From JACDEA01 sp963742585 (lineage in GTDB: Bacteria > Actinomycetota > Acidimicrobiia > Acidimicrobiales > JACDEA01), in NCBI GenBank assembly GCA_963742585.1, contig CAVUMI010000003.1:120256-184255 (forward strand): a stretch of 64,000 nt of DNA, written 5' to 3'. Of this stretch, positions 25,593-35,245 are shown piece by piece. Under the pieces are notes generated by a model that was given only the letters and a program-made list of their open reading frames with translations, was not told where the DNA came from and made no database searches. Every line of letters starts with the position of its first letter. Within the stretch, counting starts at the first letter, position 1. The translations under genes and the position numbers were made by a program.

Positions 25593-26969
25593 TTACGGCC
25601 CGGGGACCAGGACGTTGAGCGGGTCGTCGCCCTTGACGATGCTGAACTCCGATGGTCCGTCGAACACTTCACCGTCGGCGGCCAGCCGCAACGCGCCGTT
25701 GAGCGATCGAACTTCGAGGCGATCGGCGATGCGCTCCTCGTAGACCCGCGACCGCCCGAGCCGGCCGGTGAGCACGGCGAGGACGAGCCGCGTTCGCGAG
25801 AAGGGCGACGCGGCGTCGACCAGCCGAATGTCGAGCTGGCCGTCATCGAGCCGTTCCCGCCAGCTGGGTGCGAAGCCGTGCGGGTGGTACCGGCAGTTGC
25901 CGATGAACGCCATCCACACGCGGCGGCGGCGACCGTCGATCTCGAGCTCGAGCGGTTCGGCCCGGCGCAGCACCGACGCCAGCGCGACGACCACCGCCGG
26001 CCACTTGCCGATCCGGCGTTCGAGGCGCTCGCGGGCGTCGACCAGATCGGTGTACACGCCGAAGCTGGCCGTGTTGAGGAACAGGCGGTCGGCGATCGTC
26101 GCGATGTCGACAGCGACGACCCGACCCTGACTCGCGTCGGCCGCATCGCTCACCGACTCGATACCGAGCGCGTGGGCGAAGTGGTTGAGCGTGCCGCCGG
26201 GAATGACCAGCAGCGGCTTGCCGGCGGCATGCGCGGCCTGGGCGGCGTGGTTGACCGTTCCGTCCCCGCCGCTCACGCCGAGGACATCGGCTTTAGCGGC
26301 ACGCTCGAAGGCGGCGGGGAGCTCGTCGGGCTCCTCCACGCAGATGACGTCGGCCGTCGGTAGCGCGTCGGCGATCTTCTTCACCGGATCGGGGCCGAGG
26401 ACCGAGCCCGCCGCCGCGTTGACCACGACGGCTATCGAGTCCCCAACCGCGCCACCGGCGGCATCGAACGTCGCCCGTGCCTTGGCCGCTTCGTGGGGCG
26501 CGACCGGCCACACGCGTCGCGTGGCCACGGCGAAGCCCAGGCCCATGGCCGCGCCGATGGCAACGTCACTCCGATGGTGGTGACCGGTCCGCACCCGCGA
26601 CCACGACACCGCGGCGGCGGTCGCTCCGAGCACGGGCGCGACCACCGGCAGCTCCATCGACGCTCCGGTGGCGAACGCGAACGCGGCCGCCGCGTGCGAG
26701 CTCGGCAGCGACGACGTGGTCGGCTTCGTTCGGCGGGCGAGCAACGCGGGCAACCGGTGCCGCGGTCTTCGCCGCCGGATCAACGGCTTGGCCGCCGCGG
26801 CGGCGACCTCGACCGCGCCCAACGACAGCAGCCCGCGCGACGCGGCGCGGCGGCCGAACCGGCCTCCGACGGCGGCGAGGGCGGCGGCGACGGCGAGCCA
26901 CACCCGCGCCCCGTCGGCGGCGCGCGAGAGCAGGCCGAACACGACATCGCTGCGAACGTGGCGCTTCAC
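25593..26969 (-). CDS. PAP2 phosphatase-diacylglycerol kinase fusion
   Basis: 458-residue two-domain lipid enzyme. The N-terminal 165 residues are a PAP2 acid phosphatase: KPLIRRRRPRHRLP (K-x6-R-P), SSLPSSHAAAAFAFA (P-S-S-H) and SWSRVRTGHHHRSDVAIG (S-R-x5-H-x3-D). After a short linker a DAGK/LCB5 kinase catalytic domain begins (DSIAVVVNAAAGSV) with the glycine loop VLGVSGGDGTVNHAAQ and LLVIPGGTLNHFAHALG. It may remove phosphate from one lipid and phosphorylate another, or act on undecaprenyl-type or glycerolipid substrates. Start GTG 26969 overlaps the DedA-like stop (GTGA). The frame is open further upstream, but that lies inside the neighbouring gene. Confidence 0.85.
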   Translation of the reverse strand: MKRHVRSDVVFGLLSRAADGARVWLAVAAALAAVGGRFGRRAASRGLLSLGAVEVAAAAAKPLIRRRRPRHRLPALLARRTKPTTSSLPSSHAAAAFAFATGASMELPVVAPVLGATAAAVSWSRVRTGHHHRSDVAIGAAMGLGFAVATRRVWPVAPHEAAKARATFDAAGGAVGDSIAVVVNAAAGSVLGPDPVKKIADALPTADVICVEEPDELPAAFERAAKADVLGVSGGDGTVNHAAQAAHAAGKPLLVIPGGTLNHFAHALGIESVSDAADASQGRVVAVDIATIADRLFLNTASFGVYTDLVDARERLERRIGKWPAVVVALASVLRRAEPLELEIDGRRRRVWMAFIGNCRYHPHGFAPSWRERLDDGQLDIRLVDAASPFSRTRLVLAVLTGRLGRSRVYEERIADRLEVRSLNGALRLAADGEVFDGPSEFSIVKGDDPLNVLVPGP

Positions 26970-27601
26970 ATTCGTGCCAAGGCGCGTCCGGCGCCGATAA
27001 GGAGCACGGCCAGCATGGCGATCCCGACGCCGGTCAACCACGGTCCGGCGTCGTGGTACGCGGCGCCGAAGAGGTAGCCGGCACCGATGACCTCGGCGAT
27101 CGAGGCAACGCCACCGGCGAGGTCGGCGGGCAGGAACTTCTTGGTCGGCATGTCCGAGGCTCCGGCGGCGGCGGCGAGGAGCGACGACGGGAAGATGGCC
27201 AGCCGTCCGATGACCACGATGCGCTGGCCGTGGCGATCGAGGAGCTTGCAGAACTTGCGGATGCGCTTGGTGGGAAGGATCCGGCCGGCGAAGGACGGGA
27301 TCGCTTTGCCGCTCTGGATCTCCTTCGAGTACCCCCGCCCGAGGTAATAGAAGTGCCACACGCCGACGAGGGCGAGCGGCACTGCGGCGGCGATCAGCAA
27401 CAGGAGGTTGACGTCGCCCCGGCGGGCGAGGAAGCCGCCGGCCAGCAGCACCTCCTTGGTGGGTCGCAGCAACACCAGCACGAGGAAGTGGTCGTCGTAG
27501 AGAACCGGGGCGAGCGGGATGGCGATGACGCCGAGCGCGGCGCGGGCGGCGCCGAGCCACAGCAACCAGGTCCGGTTCTGCCGGATGGTGGTTGTCGTCA
27601 T
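26966..27601 (-). CDS. DedA/VTT-type membrane protein
   Basis: 211 residues with about five membrane segments and the SNARE-associated/VTT pattern: re-entrant segment LARRGDVNLLLLIAAAVPLALVG, a basic loop GKAIPSFAGRILPTKRIRKF, then HGQRIVVIGRLAIFPSSLLA and a final ASIAEVIGAGYLFGAAYHDA. VTT/DedA proteins move lipids such as undecaprenyl phosphate or PE across the membrane, which fits the lipid-phosphatase and kinase neighbours. The ATG at 27601 (MTTTTIRQ) is chosen over the GTG at 27616, which would overlap the divergent PAP2 gene. Confidence 0.75.
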   Translation of the reverse strand: MTTTTIRQNRTWLLWLGAARAALGVIAIPLAPVLYDDHFLVLVLLRPTKEVLLAGGFLARRGDVNLLLLIAAAVPLALVGVWHFYYLGRGYSKEIQSGKAIPSFAGRILPTKRIRKFCKLLDRHGQRIVVIGRLAIFPSSLLAAAAGASDMPTKKFLPADLAGGVASIAEVIGAGYLFGAAYHDAGPWLTGVGIAMLAVLLIGAGRALARM

Positions 27602-27604
27602 CGG

Positions 27605-28396
27605 ATGGGTACGCAACAGGGCATGCGCATCGGTCTTCCCCAGAACGTGCGCGATCGACTCGACCCGTCGAGTCGGTATGGCCTCCGGGTCACGCTGTTC
27701 GCCATCGCCACCGTGCTCGTGGCGGTGCCGTTTTCGTTCCTACTGCTCCAAGTGCTCAGGCAGGGCCCGGTCACGCGTATCGACCAAGGCGCGGCGGAAG
27801 ACCTGTATCGGGCGGCGGCGGATCGTCCTGCCGTGATCGAGGTGTTCAAGGTCATCAGCCTGCTCGGCAAGCCGTTGTGGCTGGGCATCGCCATCGGGGC
27901 CGGCGCCCTCTATGCGGCGTTTCACGGCCGGCGCCGGCTCGCGCTGTATCTCATCGTGACGGCGATCGGCGGCGGCCTGGTCGACAGCGCAGTGAAGGTG
28001 CTGGTCAACCGGCCCCGTCCGGAGATCGAGGATCAGCTCGTCCACGTGTTCGGCAAGAGCTTCCCGTCGGGCCACGCCATGTCGTCGACGGTCACCTACG
28101 GCGCGCTGCTGCTGGTGTTCCTGCCCGTCCTGTCCCGGCGCGCCCGCATCGCCGCGTTCGCGGGGACCATCGTTCTCGTGCTGCTCATCGGGCTGAGCCG
28201 GCTGCTGCTCGGCGTGCACTTCATCAGCGACGTCGTCGCCGGCTACGTGCTCGGCCTGGCCTGGCTCATCGGGGCGACCGCGGCGTTCAGCATCTGGCGC
28301 ACCGAGGAAGGCAAGGAGCCGGTGCATCCCACCGAGGGTCTCGAGCCCGAGGCGGCGGAGGACCTGCGCGCCGACGCCGTCAGCGACCATCGGTAG
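27605..28396 (+). CDS. PAP2-family phosphatase
   Basis: About 263 residues, six membrane helices. The three PAP2 motifs are VKVLVNRPRP, GKSFPSGHAMSST and GLSRLLLGVHFISDVVAGY (K-x6-R-P, P-S-G-H, S-R-x5-H-x3-D). Likely dephosphorylates a polyprenyl or glycerolipid phosphate on the outer membrane face. ATG 27605 is 3 bp from the divergent DedA start; ATG 27623 is a reasonable alternative that would leave room for promoters. Pairs with the DedA and PAP2-DAGK genes as a lipid-phosphate handling locus. Confidence 0.85.
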   Translation: MGTQQGMRIGLPQNVRDRLDPSSRYGLRVTLFAIATVLVAVPFSFLLLQVLRQGPVTRIDQGAAEDLYRAAADRPAVIEVFKVISLLGKPLWLGIAIGAGALYAAFHGRRRLALYLIVTAIGGGLVDSAVKVLVNRPRPEIEDQLVHVFGKSFPSGHAMSSTVTYGALLLVFLPVLSRRARIAAFAGTIVLVLLIGLSRLLLGVHFISDVVAGYVLGLAWLIGATAAFSIWRTEEGKEPVHPTEGLEPEAAEDLRADAVSDHR

Positions 28397-28585
28397 CGGC
28401 ATCGCGCGCCCGGAGCATCGCCGCGTGGCCCTGGTGCGCGAGCGACGACGAACGGCGGCGCGCCGAGGCGTTGGTTGCGAACACGATGGCCACGGGGGAG
28501 TGCGTGTCGGCCGCGTCCCACCGTTCGAGACGGTGGCCAGAAGGCCGGGGTAACGATCGCACAGCACCTCGAGCGCAGGATTGAC

Positions 28586-29289
28586 TCATGCGGGAGGTCC
28601 ATGGCGTTTCTTGACGCCGACCGCAATCGGCGTGAAGCGAGCGAGGTTCGGATCGGGGCGATCAATGTGGCCGAACACGAACATCCGCTGCGTGCGCTCC
28701 ATGTTGTGACCGAGTCCACTAGTGCGTGCGCCGGGGACAACACGCCCAACGCCGTTGTTGTGCCCGTCGTGAAGCGAACAGTTGGCGTGCCCGGCCCGCC
28801 GATCAGGGCTGCGGTAAAGCCCTTGAACACAACTCGCCCGTCGTACCAGAACAAGCCGCCCGCCTCAGCAAGAGTCTTAGGTGTGACCTGATCAAGCTCG
28901 TGCCACCGGATCAGATCCCCTCCACGACCTGAGCGACGAGCAAGCTTTTGCGCCCTCCGTAAACACCATCGATTCGGCCGCTTGCCAACGACCAACACGA
29001 GGTCTCCATCCTCAGCTGAGAGCAGACTCAACAGGCGCCGAAGGTGGCCATACGAAACGTCGACACGCACTGACGCAGAGGTCGCATCGTCGACCGTACC
29101 GATCTTCGGGTCGTATCCAATGGCAGTGCTGTGACCAGCCCGAAAACGGACCACTTTCCCACCGCATTTCCACTCTCGGCGGAGGGTCGACCTTGACGGT
29201 GGGTGCGGGCTGCCGACCGCCAGGTGCGTGCCACGAGAGTCACGCTGCCGAGCACTCGCACGGCTATGCCCGCCCCGGAGAAATCTCAT
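28586..29289 (-). pseudogene. Uncharacterised island gene C, frame-broken
   Basis: Minus-strand gene at the end of a three-gene run. A long open stretch reads RVDVSYGHLRRLLSLLSAED, VVGKRPNRWCLRRAQKLARR, GGDLIRWHELDQVTPKTLAE, GGLFWYDGRVVFKGFTAALI and TPTVRFTTGTTTALGVL. Near 28710 reading must shift to HNMERTQRMFVFGHIDRPDP and LARFTPIAVGVKKRHGPPA before the stop at 28586. The 5' end is uncertain, with another possible break near 29130. Composition is protein-like in each part. No family recognised. Confidence 0.45.
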
Positions 29290-29295
29290 TTTGGC

Positions 29296-29749
29296 TCAGT
29301 TCAGCAAAGCTGCATTCAGGAGCTGAAGCCGGCTGACGCGTCTGAACCAGTTGCTGGATGTCGTGCGACGTCGAGTTGGGTGTTGAACCGAAGAGTTGCG
29401 TCGAGGCTCGTCAACGCCTCATCAAGATGGCCAGTCGGAAGCTGAGTTTGATCTCGCCATCGATGACAGTGGCTGATCTCATGGGCAACCGCTGCCTTCA
29501 TGGAAAGCGCAGAGTTTGGGTCAGCGACGGCGTTGCCGGGGTAGATGTCTGCCCCGAAGTGAACCCGGCCGAACTCTGCGCCGTCCTCGTCCTCGATCAC
29601 AAGGCGTGTGGGTCCGTCGGGGTCGTGTACAAACGCAACGCTGTCATCGAGACCGATGAAGGTTGGTGGACGCTCTGATCTGTTGCTACAGTCAGCGGCG
29701 TCTTCGATCGGCCGCCGAGCAACAAAGCGATCGGGAGGTCCTCCGGCAT
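29296..29749 (-). pseudogene. HExxH metalloprotease-like protein, frame-broken
   Basis: Likely start ATG 29749 (MPEDLPIALLLGGRSKTPLT), then after a break near 29680 the main piece PPTFIGLDDSVAFVHDPDGP, LVIEDEDGAEFGRVHFGADI, AVAHEISHCHRWRDQTQLP and HLDEALTSLDATLRFNTQLD. Near 29370 it shifts again to end SRLQLLNAALLN. H-E-I-S-H is the zinc-ligand motif of ImmA/IrrE-like and other zincin proteases, and the later E of LDEALTS could be the third ligand. About 150 residues in all. Sits directly after the DndB-like gene (TAG-ATG). Predicted protease or inactive zincin; target unknown. Confidence 0.5.
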
Positions 29750-31019
29750 CTAGGACGCAGGTGGTTAACGATCTCAGGGTGTCCCTCGTTGAGGAAGCGT
29801 CTGAGCGCCATGCCGGCCCTCGCACGAGCTTGCGCCTGCTGTGCAGGACCGTGAAACCTTGGCTCCGGCTTTCACGATTCCAACTTCAAGCCACAGGGGG
29901 TTGTGCTTGTCGAGGAAGTCACCTTGCCAATCGCCAATCTCGGTGACGTTGTCGGGCGAGAGTTGGCTGAGCTTGGTCGCCCACTCTGATCGGGCCCGCT
30001 ACGACCGAAATTGCCAACATCGAGGTTGTAGTCGCCCATGAGTGCCGCATACCCGTACATCATCACGGCGGCGGCGGCAAGAGACGATTCGCGTTTTCGG
30101 AGTGCGGTGTCTCTACTGGCAGTTCCCGGCCGTCGGCCCGCAACGGATCTCGAAGAACTCCGCCGCCACCGATGCGAGGCCGTCCATTTCGGTTTCGTCG
30201 ACCTCGGTGGATCCAGCGAACGATTTCATCACTTCTCTCAGTGTCGACAACGTCAAGAAATGCGGTGCCTTCTTCGAGAGCCGATCAGTCGCACGATTGA
30301 CGCCCGCATCAAGGCTGGGTGATCGATCGAGTACTCGCTTCGCTAGCAGTGAGAGGTCATCCTGAGTTGTTAGGTCGTATGCCTTCGACATGGCGGTCAG
30401 GCTTAGGCCGTTGGTTCTTGTCGAAGAAGTAGTTGCCCTCTCCCTCTCGATCGAGGAAGTAGATCTCCACCTTGAACTGACGGTTGGGATTGAACTTGGC
30501 ATAGGCGCCCGGATGATCCCTGAAGGCACGCACGGCCTTGACGATCGCTTGGTGCCGATGATGGGAGTCCGGCAAGAAGACTCGGCCGTGGTAGAGAAAT
30601 ATCGATGATTCGTCCTTCGACCAGAACGCCTCGAAGGTCGCCGGTCGAAGATTCCAAACGAGAGGGTTTAAGAAGAGCCGCTCGCCTCTCAGCAGCTTCT
30701 CGGTGATGTCGTCAGCGTTCGATGCATCGAAGATGTACGTTCCCGGTTCGGGATAGCCGTCGCCCACAGCGAGCTCACGAGCTGTTCCGGGTGGCGCCGA
30801 GGGGCTAATGCCACGCTGGACGGACTGGTCAGTCCAGAGCAACCGACTGTCGGCTGCATCGAGGACCTGGTCCACGGTCACTGTCACCGTTGCGAAAACG
30901 TCTGCGTCGTCTCCGGTCCACTGCACATCGGCCAGAGTCAGCCGGCCCTGATATGCGGATTGGTTGGGGAGTCTCTTTGGCTTAGCTAAGAAGCCGCGGA
31001 CCTGAAGCCTTATTGTCAC
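29750..31019 (-). pseudogene. DndB/DGQHR-like (ParB-fold) protein, frame-broken
   Basis: From the GTG at 31019 the first 220 residues are intact. They include AKPKRLPNQSAYQGRLTLAD, YIFDASNADDITEKLLRGER, IFLYHGRVFLPDSHHRHQAI and GEGNYFFDKNQRPKP. LPDSHHRHQAI sits where DndB/DGQHR proteins have DGQHR. The sequence continues in a new frame near 30400 (MSKAYDLTTQDDLSLLAKRV, LSKKAPHFLTLSTLREVMKS), again near 30155 (TASRDTALRKRESSLAAAAV, MMYGYAALMGDYNLDV) and near 30005 (LSPDNVTEIGDWQGDFLDKH, NPLWLEVGIVK). The end of this series in DndB-type proteins is also a G-D-W segment. DndB regulates DNA phosphorothioation in Dnd loci, but no dndCDE is present here, so the role is open. Confidence 0.5.
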
Positions 31020-31559
31020 CCTCGGCGTCGACCTGTCGTTCCCGCCATTCTGGCCTACCGTGTCGACGCGTCGTGAGCGGCCGCATCCCACCACGGTGGA
31101 GTCGGGGCAAGGGATTTCGGGTGGTCGTACAACTCGATACGTACGGTCTGACGAGCGCGCGAGGCCTTGGAAGGCAAAGTCAGACCTTTCTCTGAACCCG
31201 CAGATACAGCCGGCGCGATGCGGGTGGTTTCAGCAGCGCTCGGGTCGATCGCGACCACGGGTTCGCTGTTATCGATCGTGGACGCAATAGCTCCACCAGT
31301 ACCCCTAGCCATCGCCGGTGGCGGTGGTCGCATGGGGCGGCTAGCGGAGCGCCTGCTCAGCGCCGCAGACGCGCTTGGTCGCGCCTCGCCCCGCAGGAAG
31401 CTTCACGGTCGTCGCCTCACCACACGAAACCCCCGAATGACACGAGAGAGTTCCAGACGTACCGATAGTGATCCGCGCGACACGGCGTCAGGCATGGCAC
31501 GATGAGCCGATGCCAAGGCTTCTGCGGGGTTGTCACACCTCGTGCGTAGCGTCGGCTGC
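31020..31559. other. Intergenic region, no gene assigned
   Basis: 540 bp between the minus-strand DndB-like start and the plus-strand methyltransferase start. Short open frames exist on both strands (minus 31055-31333, plus 31167-31505), but neither gives a recognisable domain, and both could be shadows or a broken small gene. The divergent promoters of the two gene groups must lie here. Confidence 0.4.
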
Positions 31560-32722
31560 ATGAAAACGAACATGCGCTCAAGAGGCGCTCAAGCGGCGGC
31601 AATAGACCTCTTTGCTGGTGCGGGCGGCCTTGGGATCGGCGCCAACGCCGCCGAGCTGATACGAAGCTCTCGGTCGAGTTGGACCCGGTTGCCTGTCTGA
31701 CACTTAAGGCAAACAGTTGCTTAACCGATGCCAAGCTCCTTGAGGCAGACGTTGCCGAGTGCACTGGTAAGCAGCTTCGGCGAGAGGCGGGTCTTTCGTT
31801 CGCCGACCCGCTCGTGGTAATTGGCGGAGCGCCATGCCAGCCGTTTTCGAAAGCGGCCTATTGGACTGAGCCCGGTGACGAAGCGGCGTACAGGCGGGCG
31901 TGTGCGAACGGCCAAGCGAATCTGACGCGTCCGCCCGCCCCGACCGTCCCGCGAAGCGATGGCCGACGCACGCTCGTCGAACACTTTGCGAGGCTTGTGA
32001 CGGAATCCCGGGCGGATGGTTTCGTCTTTGAGAACGTTCCCGCGATCACGCATCCTCGCAACCGTCCGATGTTGGATGGGCTGGTGAGGGAGTTGTCAGC
32101 AGTGGGATACCGCATCACCGTCGTCAAGGCAAATGCCGCGGCGTTCGGTGTCGCGCAGCGTCGTGAGAGAGTGTTTGTGCTTGGCGCCCGCTCCACTGCA
32201 CCGGTTGCGCCCGCGGCGACCCACCGCCCCTGCGACGAGAGACCAGCGAAAGCTGAGAAGCACCTTCTGCCTATGCCGACCGCGGGTGCCGCGTGTCGGC
32301 CGTTCCGTGCCAAGAAGTTTTCCGAGCCCGAGGAAATGATCCATGGTCGTTGGGCTCAACACCTTCGCTCTGTCCCTCCGGGCTGGAACTACAAGGCCCA
32401 CACGGCGTGGGGAGGCCATCCGCGTCCAACCTTTGTCACCGAGACACGATTCTGGAACTTCCTGCTGAAACTCCATCCTGACTTGCCGTCGTGGACGATC
32501 GCCGCGTCGCCAGGACCTTGGACGGGTCCGTTTCATTGGGATACACGGCGTCTGCGTGTTCCCGAGTTGGCCGCCCTCCAAGGCTTCCCCCGCGACCACG
32601 AGTTCGTCGGCTCCAGGCGCGAGAGGATTCGCCAGATCGGGAACACGGTTCCGCCGCCGCTCGCGCGCCCAATGGTTCGCGCTGTCCTTGACGCGCTAGG
32701 GCCGCGGAAGCCTGATCGATGA
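31560..32722 (+). pseudogene. DNA (cytosine-5) methyltransferase 1, one frame break
   Basis: C5-cytosine methyltransferase of about 387 residues. Motif I is AAIDLFAGAGGLGIGA, in the first frame from ATG 31560. Near 31668 the protein shifts to KLSVELDPVACLTLKA. Then follow motif IV VIGGAPCQPFSKA (catalytic P-C-Q), motif VI FVFENVP, motif VIII QRRERVFVLG and motif X RQIGNTVPPPLARPM. All catalytic residues are intact, so a single indel separates it from a functional gene. The stop overlaps the next methyltransferase start (ATGA). Part of a restriction-modification operon. Confidence 0.85.
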
Positions 32723-33770
32723 AGTGCGTCAGCATCTTTAGTGGCTGCGGCGGTCTCGACCTCGGGCTGCAGGGCGCAGGCTTTGACATCGTCTTCGCGA
32801 GCGACAGCAGCGGTGTCTGTGCTGAGAGCCACAAGCTCAACTTTCCTGGGACCAATTTCGTCCTCTCGCCGATCGAAGCGATCGACGAAGCACATCTCGA
32901 ACCGGTGCTTGCCTCCGGGCCTATTGACCTGCTTGCCGGGGGCCCGCCGTGCCCGCCGTTCTCCAAGTCCCGGTTCTACTTGACGGACAAGCCACGGGCT
33001 CTTGACGACCCTGTTGGAGGCGCGACGCTACGGGGTTCATGCGGGTACTCGCAATTGTTCGTCCTCGCACCTTCCTGCTCGAAAACGTGCCAGGCCTCGC
33101 GTACGGCGTTCATCGAGGCGCGCTGGACTTCCTTCTCGCCACAGCCGCGGAGTTGGGCTACGAGTGCAACTCGCAGCGGCTGAATGCTGCTGATTACGGC
33201 GTACCCCAAATTCGAGAGCGCTTTTTCGTGATCGGCAGCACTGGCGGCAGGCCAGAGTTTCCAGCGCCCACGCACCGCAAGGGCGCTGAGGGCCATTTGT
33301 TCGACGAGGAGCTTCCGCTGTGGCGGACCGCTGGCGATGTGCTTAGAGACCTCGACACCGACGAGAACGCCACTGACGAAGGCCACTTCGCTGGCGGCCA
33401 ATACCATCACTTGCTACGCGAGATCCCCCCCGGCGACAACTACCTGTTTCTGACGTCCAAGCGAGGCCATCCGAATCCTCAGTTTGAGTGGCGAAAGCGC
33501 TACTGGTCCTTCTTGCTCAAGCTCAGCCCAGATCTGCCCTCGTGGACTATCCAGGCGCGCCGCTCCAACAACATGGGTCCATTCCATTGGCGAAACCGGA
33601 TTCTGCGAATTAACGAGATCAAGCGTCTGCAAACGTTCCCGGATGCGTGGCAGCTCGCAGGTCGCATCGAGGAGCAGTGGAGGCAGGTCGGCAACGCGGT
33701 GCCGCCGCTCTTGGCGGAGGCGGTAGGCGCTGCGCTTCGCAGGCACCTCGAGAGGCCGTCGACGGATTGA
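32719..33770 (+). pseudogene. DNA (cytosine-5) methyltransferase 2, one frame break
   Basis: Second C5 enzyme, about 350 residues. Motif I SIFSGCGGLDLGLQGAG, motif IV LAGGPPCPPFSKS (P-C-P instead of P-C-Q), motif VI FLLENVPGLAYG, motif VIII GVPQIRERFFVIGS and motif X RQVGNAVPPLLAEAV. One frame change lies near 33025 in a run of four G, between ALDDPVGGATLR and MRVLAIVRPRTF. The target-recognition side resembles methyltransferase 1 (DLPSWTI then GPFHW in both), so the two are related and may modify the two strands of an asymmetric site; the last point is inference. Start ATG 32719 overlaps the previous stop. Confidence 0.85.
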
Positions 33771-35234
33771 GCGGGTCGTCCACGGCGTCGATCAGGTTGC
33801 CTTGGACGGGCGAGTTTTCGCCCGGCCAATTGAAGGGTGAACGACCCCTTCGGGAGGCGCTCGAAGTAGTTGCCGCAAATGAAGGTGACCGGGCGAAGCT
33901 AGTGGAAGCCATCCGCGTCAAGTGGTTTGCCCACTCTGCTGGCGCACGGAGCGACCCGGCGGAACGGCTGATGCAACAGCAGAAGCGGGCCGGCAACGTG
34001 ATCATCGGAATGCGGGGCTACGGCCTGATCGATGCTGATTGTCGCTTCACCACGCTTGGAGGCGAACTTGCTGTCGAGATCGACGACGCGGTTGCCGCGA
34101 AGCGATTCGCGGCCCACATCCTTAAACACTGCCAGGGCCTCGAGCTTCTCGACGTAGTGCGCGATCTCCAGCAGCGCCGCGTGGGTGTCGACAAGAAGCG
34201 CTTGACCGCGGAGTTGCGTCGACGTGGTTACTCGGTCACGACAAACAGCGGTGACGAAGGCAAGCTCCGCGCCTGGCTTGGACAAGCCGGCGTGATCGAC
34301 GACAACTGGGTTATCAACGAGGCCAAGGTTGCAGAGTTAGCTGGGACGAGCCTGGCGACGATCGGCGAGTGGCAGACGCTCACTCGGGCGCAGCGGGCGT
34401 TCATTGCGACGGTGCGTCGGCTCGCCGAGACGCGGCAGTCGGCCGATTCCGTCACCTGAGTTGCTTGACTTCGTGCGAGACGAGCACGGCCCAATCTTCG
34501 ATGAGGGTCAGCTCAAAGCAAAGATCTATAAGCCGCTTGCCGACAGCGGGTGGATCACGCATGAGTTCCCGAGAGGCGGCCGCGGTGGGAAGGGCGGGGA
34601 AATCGCCGCAAGTACCAAATTGCTTGAGGTCGACTTTGAGGTGCTCACCGGCTTTAGACCCGGCGATCTGCCAGCGGATCTGCGCGCCGCCATGACTACG
34701 CCCCTCGAGGACATTTACCGCGACCTGACGCCGAAGGGGGTGACGAAGGCTGAGATCTACAAAAAGGGGATTGCCCTCGAGCTCCTCGCCCTGAACCTCG
34801 CAGCTGATCTCGGCCTAGCGCCGCTGCGGCTGCGTATCCGTGGCGTTGCCACGGGAGGCGCCGAGGTCGACCTCGTGGCCGAGGGCGCACATCTCCATTT
34901 TCACCGCTGGCTGTTCCAGTGCAAGAACACAAAGAACGTCGACGTCGGCGTACTCGCCAAAGAGGTCGGTATGGCAACCCTTCTGCAAGCTCAGGTCATC
35001 GTCATTGCAACGACGGGGAAGCCCTCCAAGACGGTTCGCACCTACGCCGAGCGTGTCTCGCTTACGACGCCGTTTCAGGTGGTGCTCATCGACGGTGCTG
35101 CTCTTGAGGAGTATCAGAAGGGTGGCGCAATGGCACTCCGAGCGCGATTCCGGGCGGATGCCATCGCCGCGATGCAGCTGAAGCGACCGCAGGTTATCAA
35201 GACCCTGGACGAGCTCGCGGACGACGAGAGCTAA
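33767..35234 (+). pseudogene. Mrr-like restriction endonuclease, one frame break
   Basis: About 489 residues, starting at a TTG that shares TTGA with the stop of methyltransferase 2. The N-terminal half (LPWTGEFSPGQLKGERPLRE, LMQQQKRAGNVIIGMRGYGL, AWLGQAGVIDDNWVINEAKV) ends in a frame change near 34435. It continues PELLDFVRDEHGPIFDEGQL and GWITHEFPRGGRGGKGGEIA. The C-terminal nuclease core is GGAEVDLVAEG...HRWLFQCKNTKNVD, a PD-(D/E)xK fold with D and Q-x-K as in Mrr-type enzymes. Operon position after two C5 methyltransferases makes it the cognate restriction enzyme. Confidence 0.75.
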
Positions 35235-35245
35235 GACGACTCAGT

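Noticed and set aside
26970..27560. Upstream extension of the PAP2-DAGK frame
   Set aside because: Overlaps the well-supported DedA-like gene and gives Arg-rich non-family sequence.
26477..27604. Plus-strand upstream extension of the PAP2 phosphatase
   Set aside because: Lies inside the minus-strand DedA and PAP2-DAGK genes; PAP2 homology starts only after 27605.
31055..31505. Short frames on both strands between the DndB-like gene and methyltransferase 1
   Set aside because: Neither has a motif; they compete for the same bases, so neither is called.
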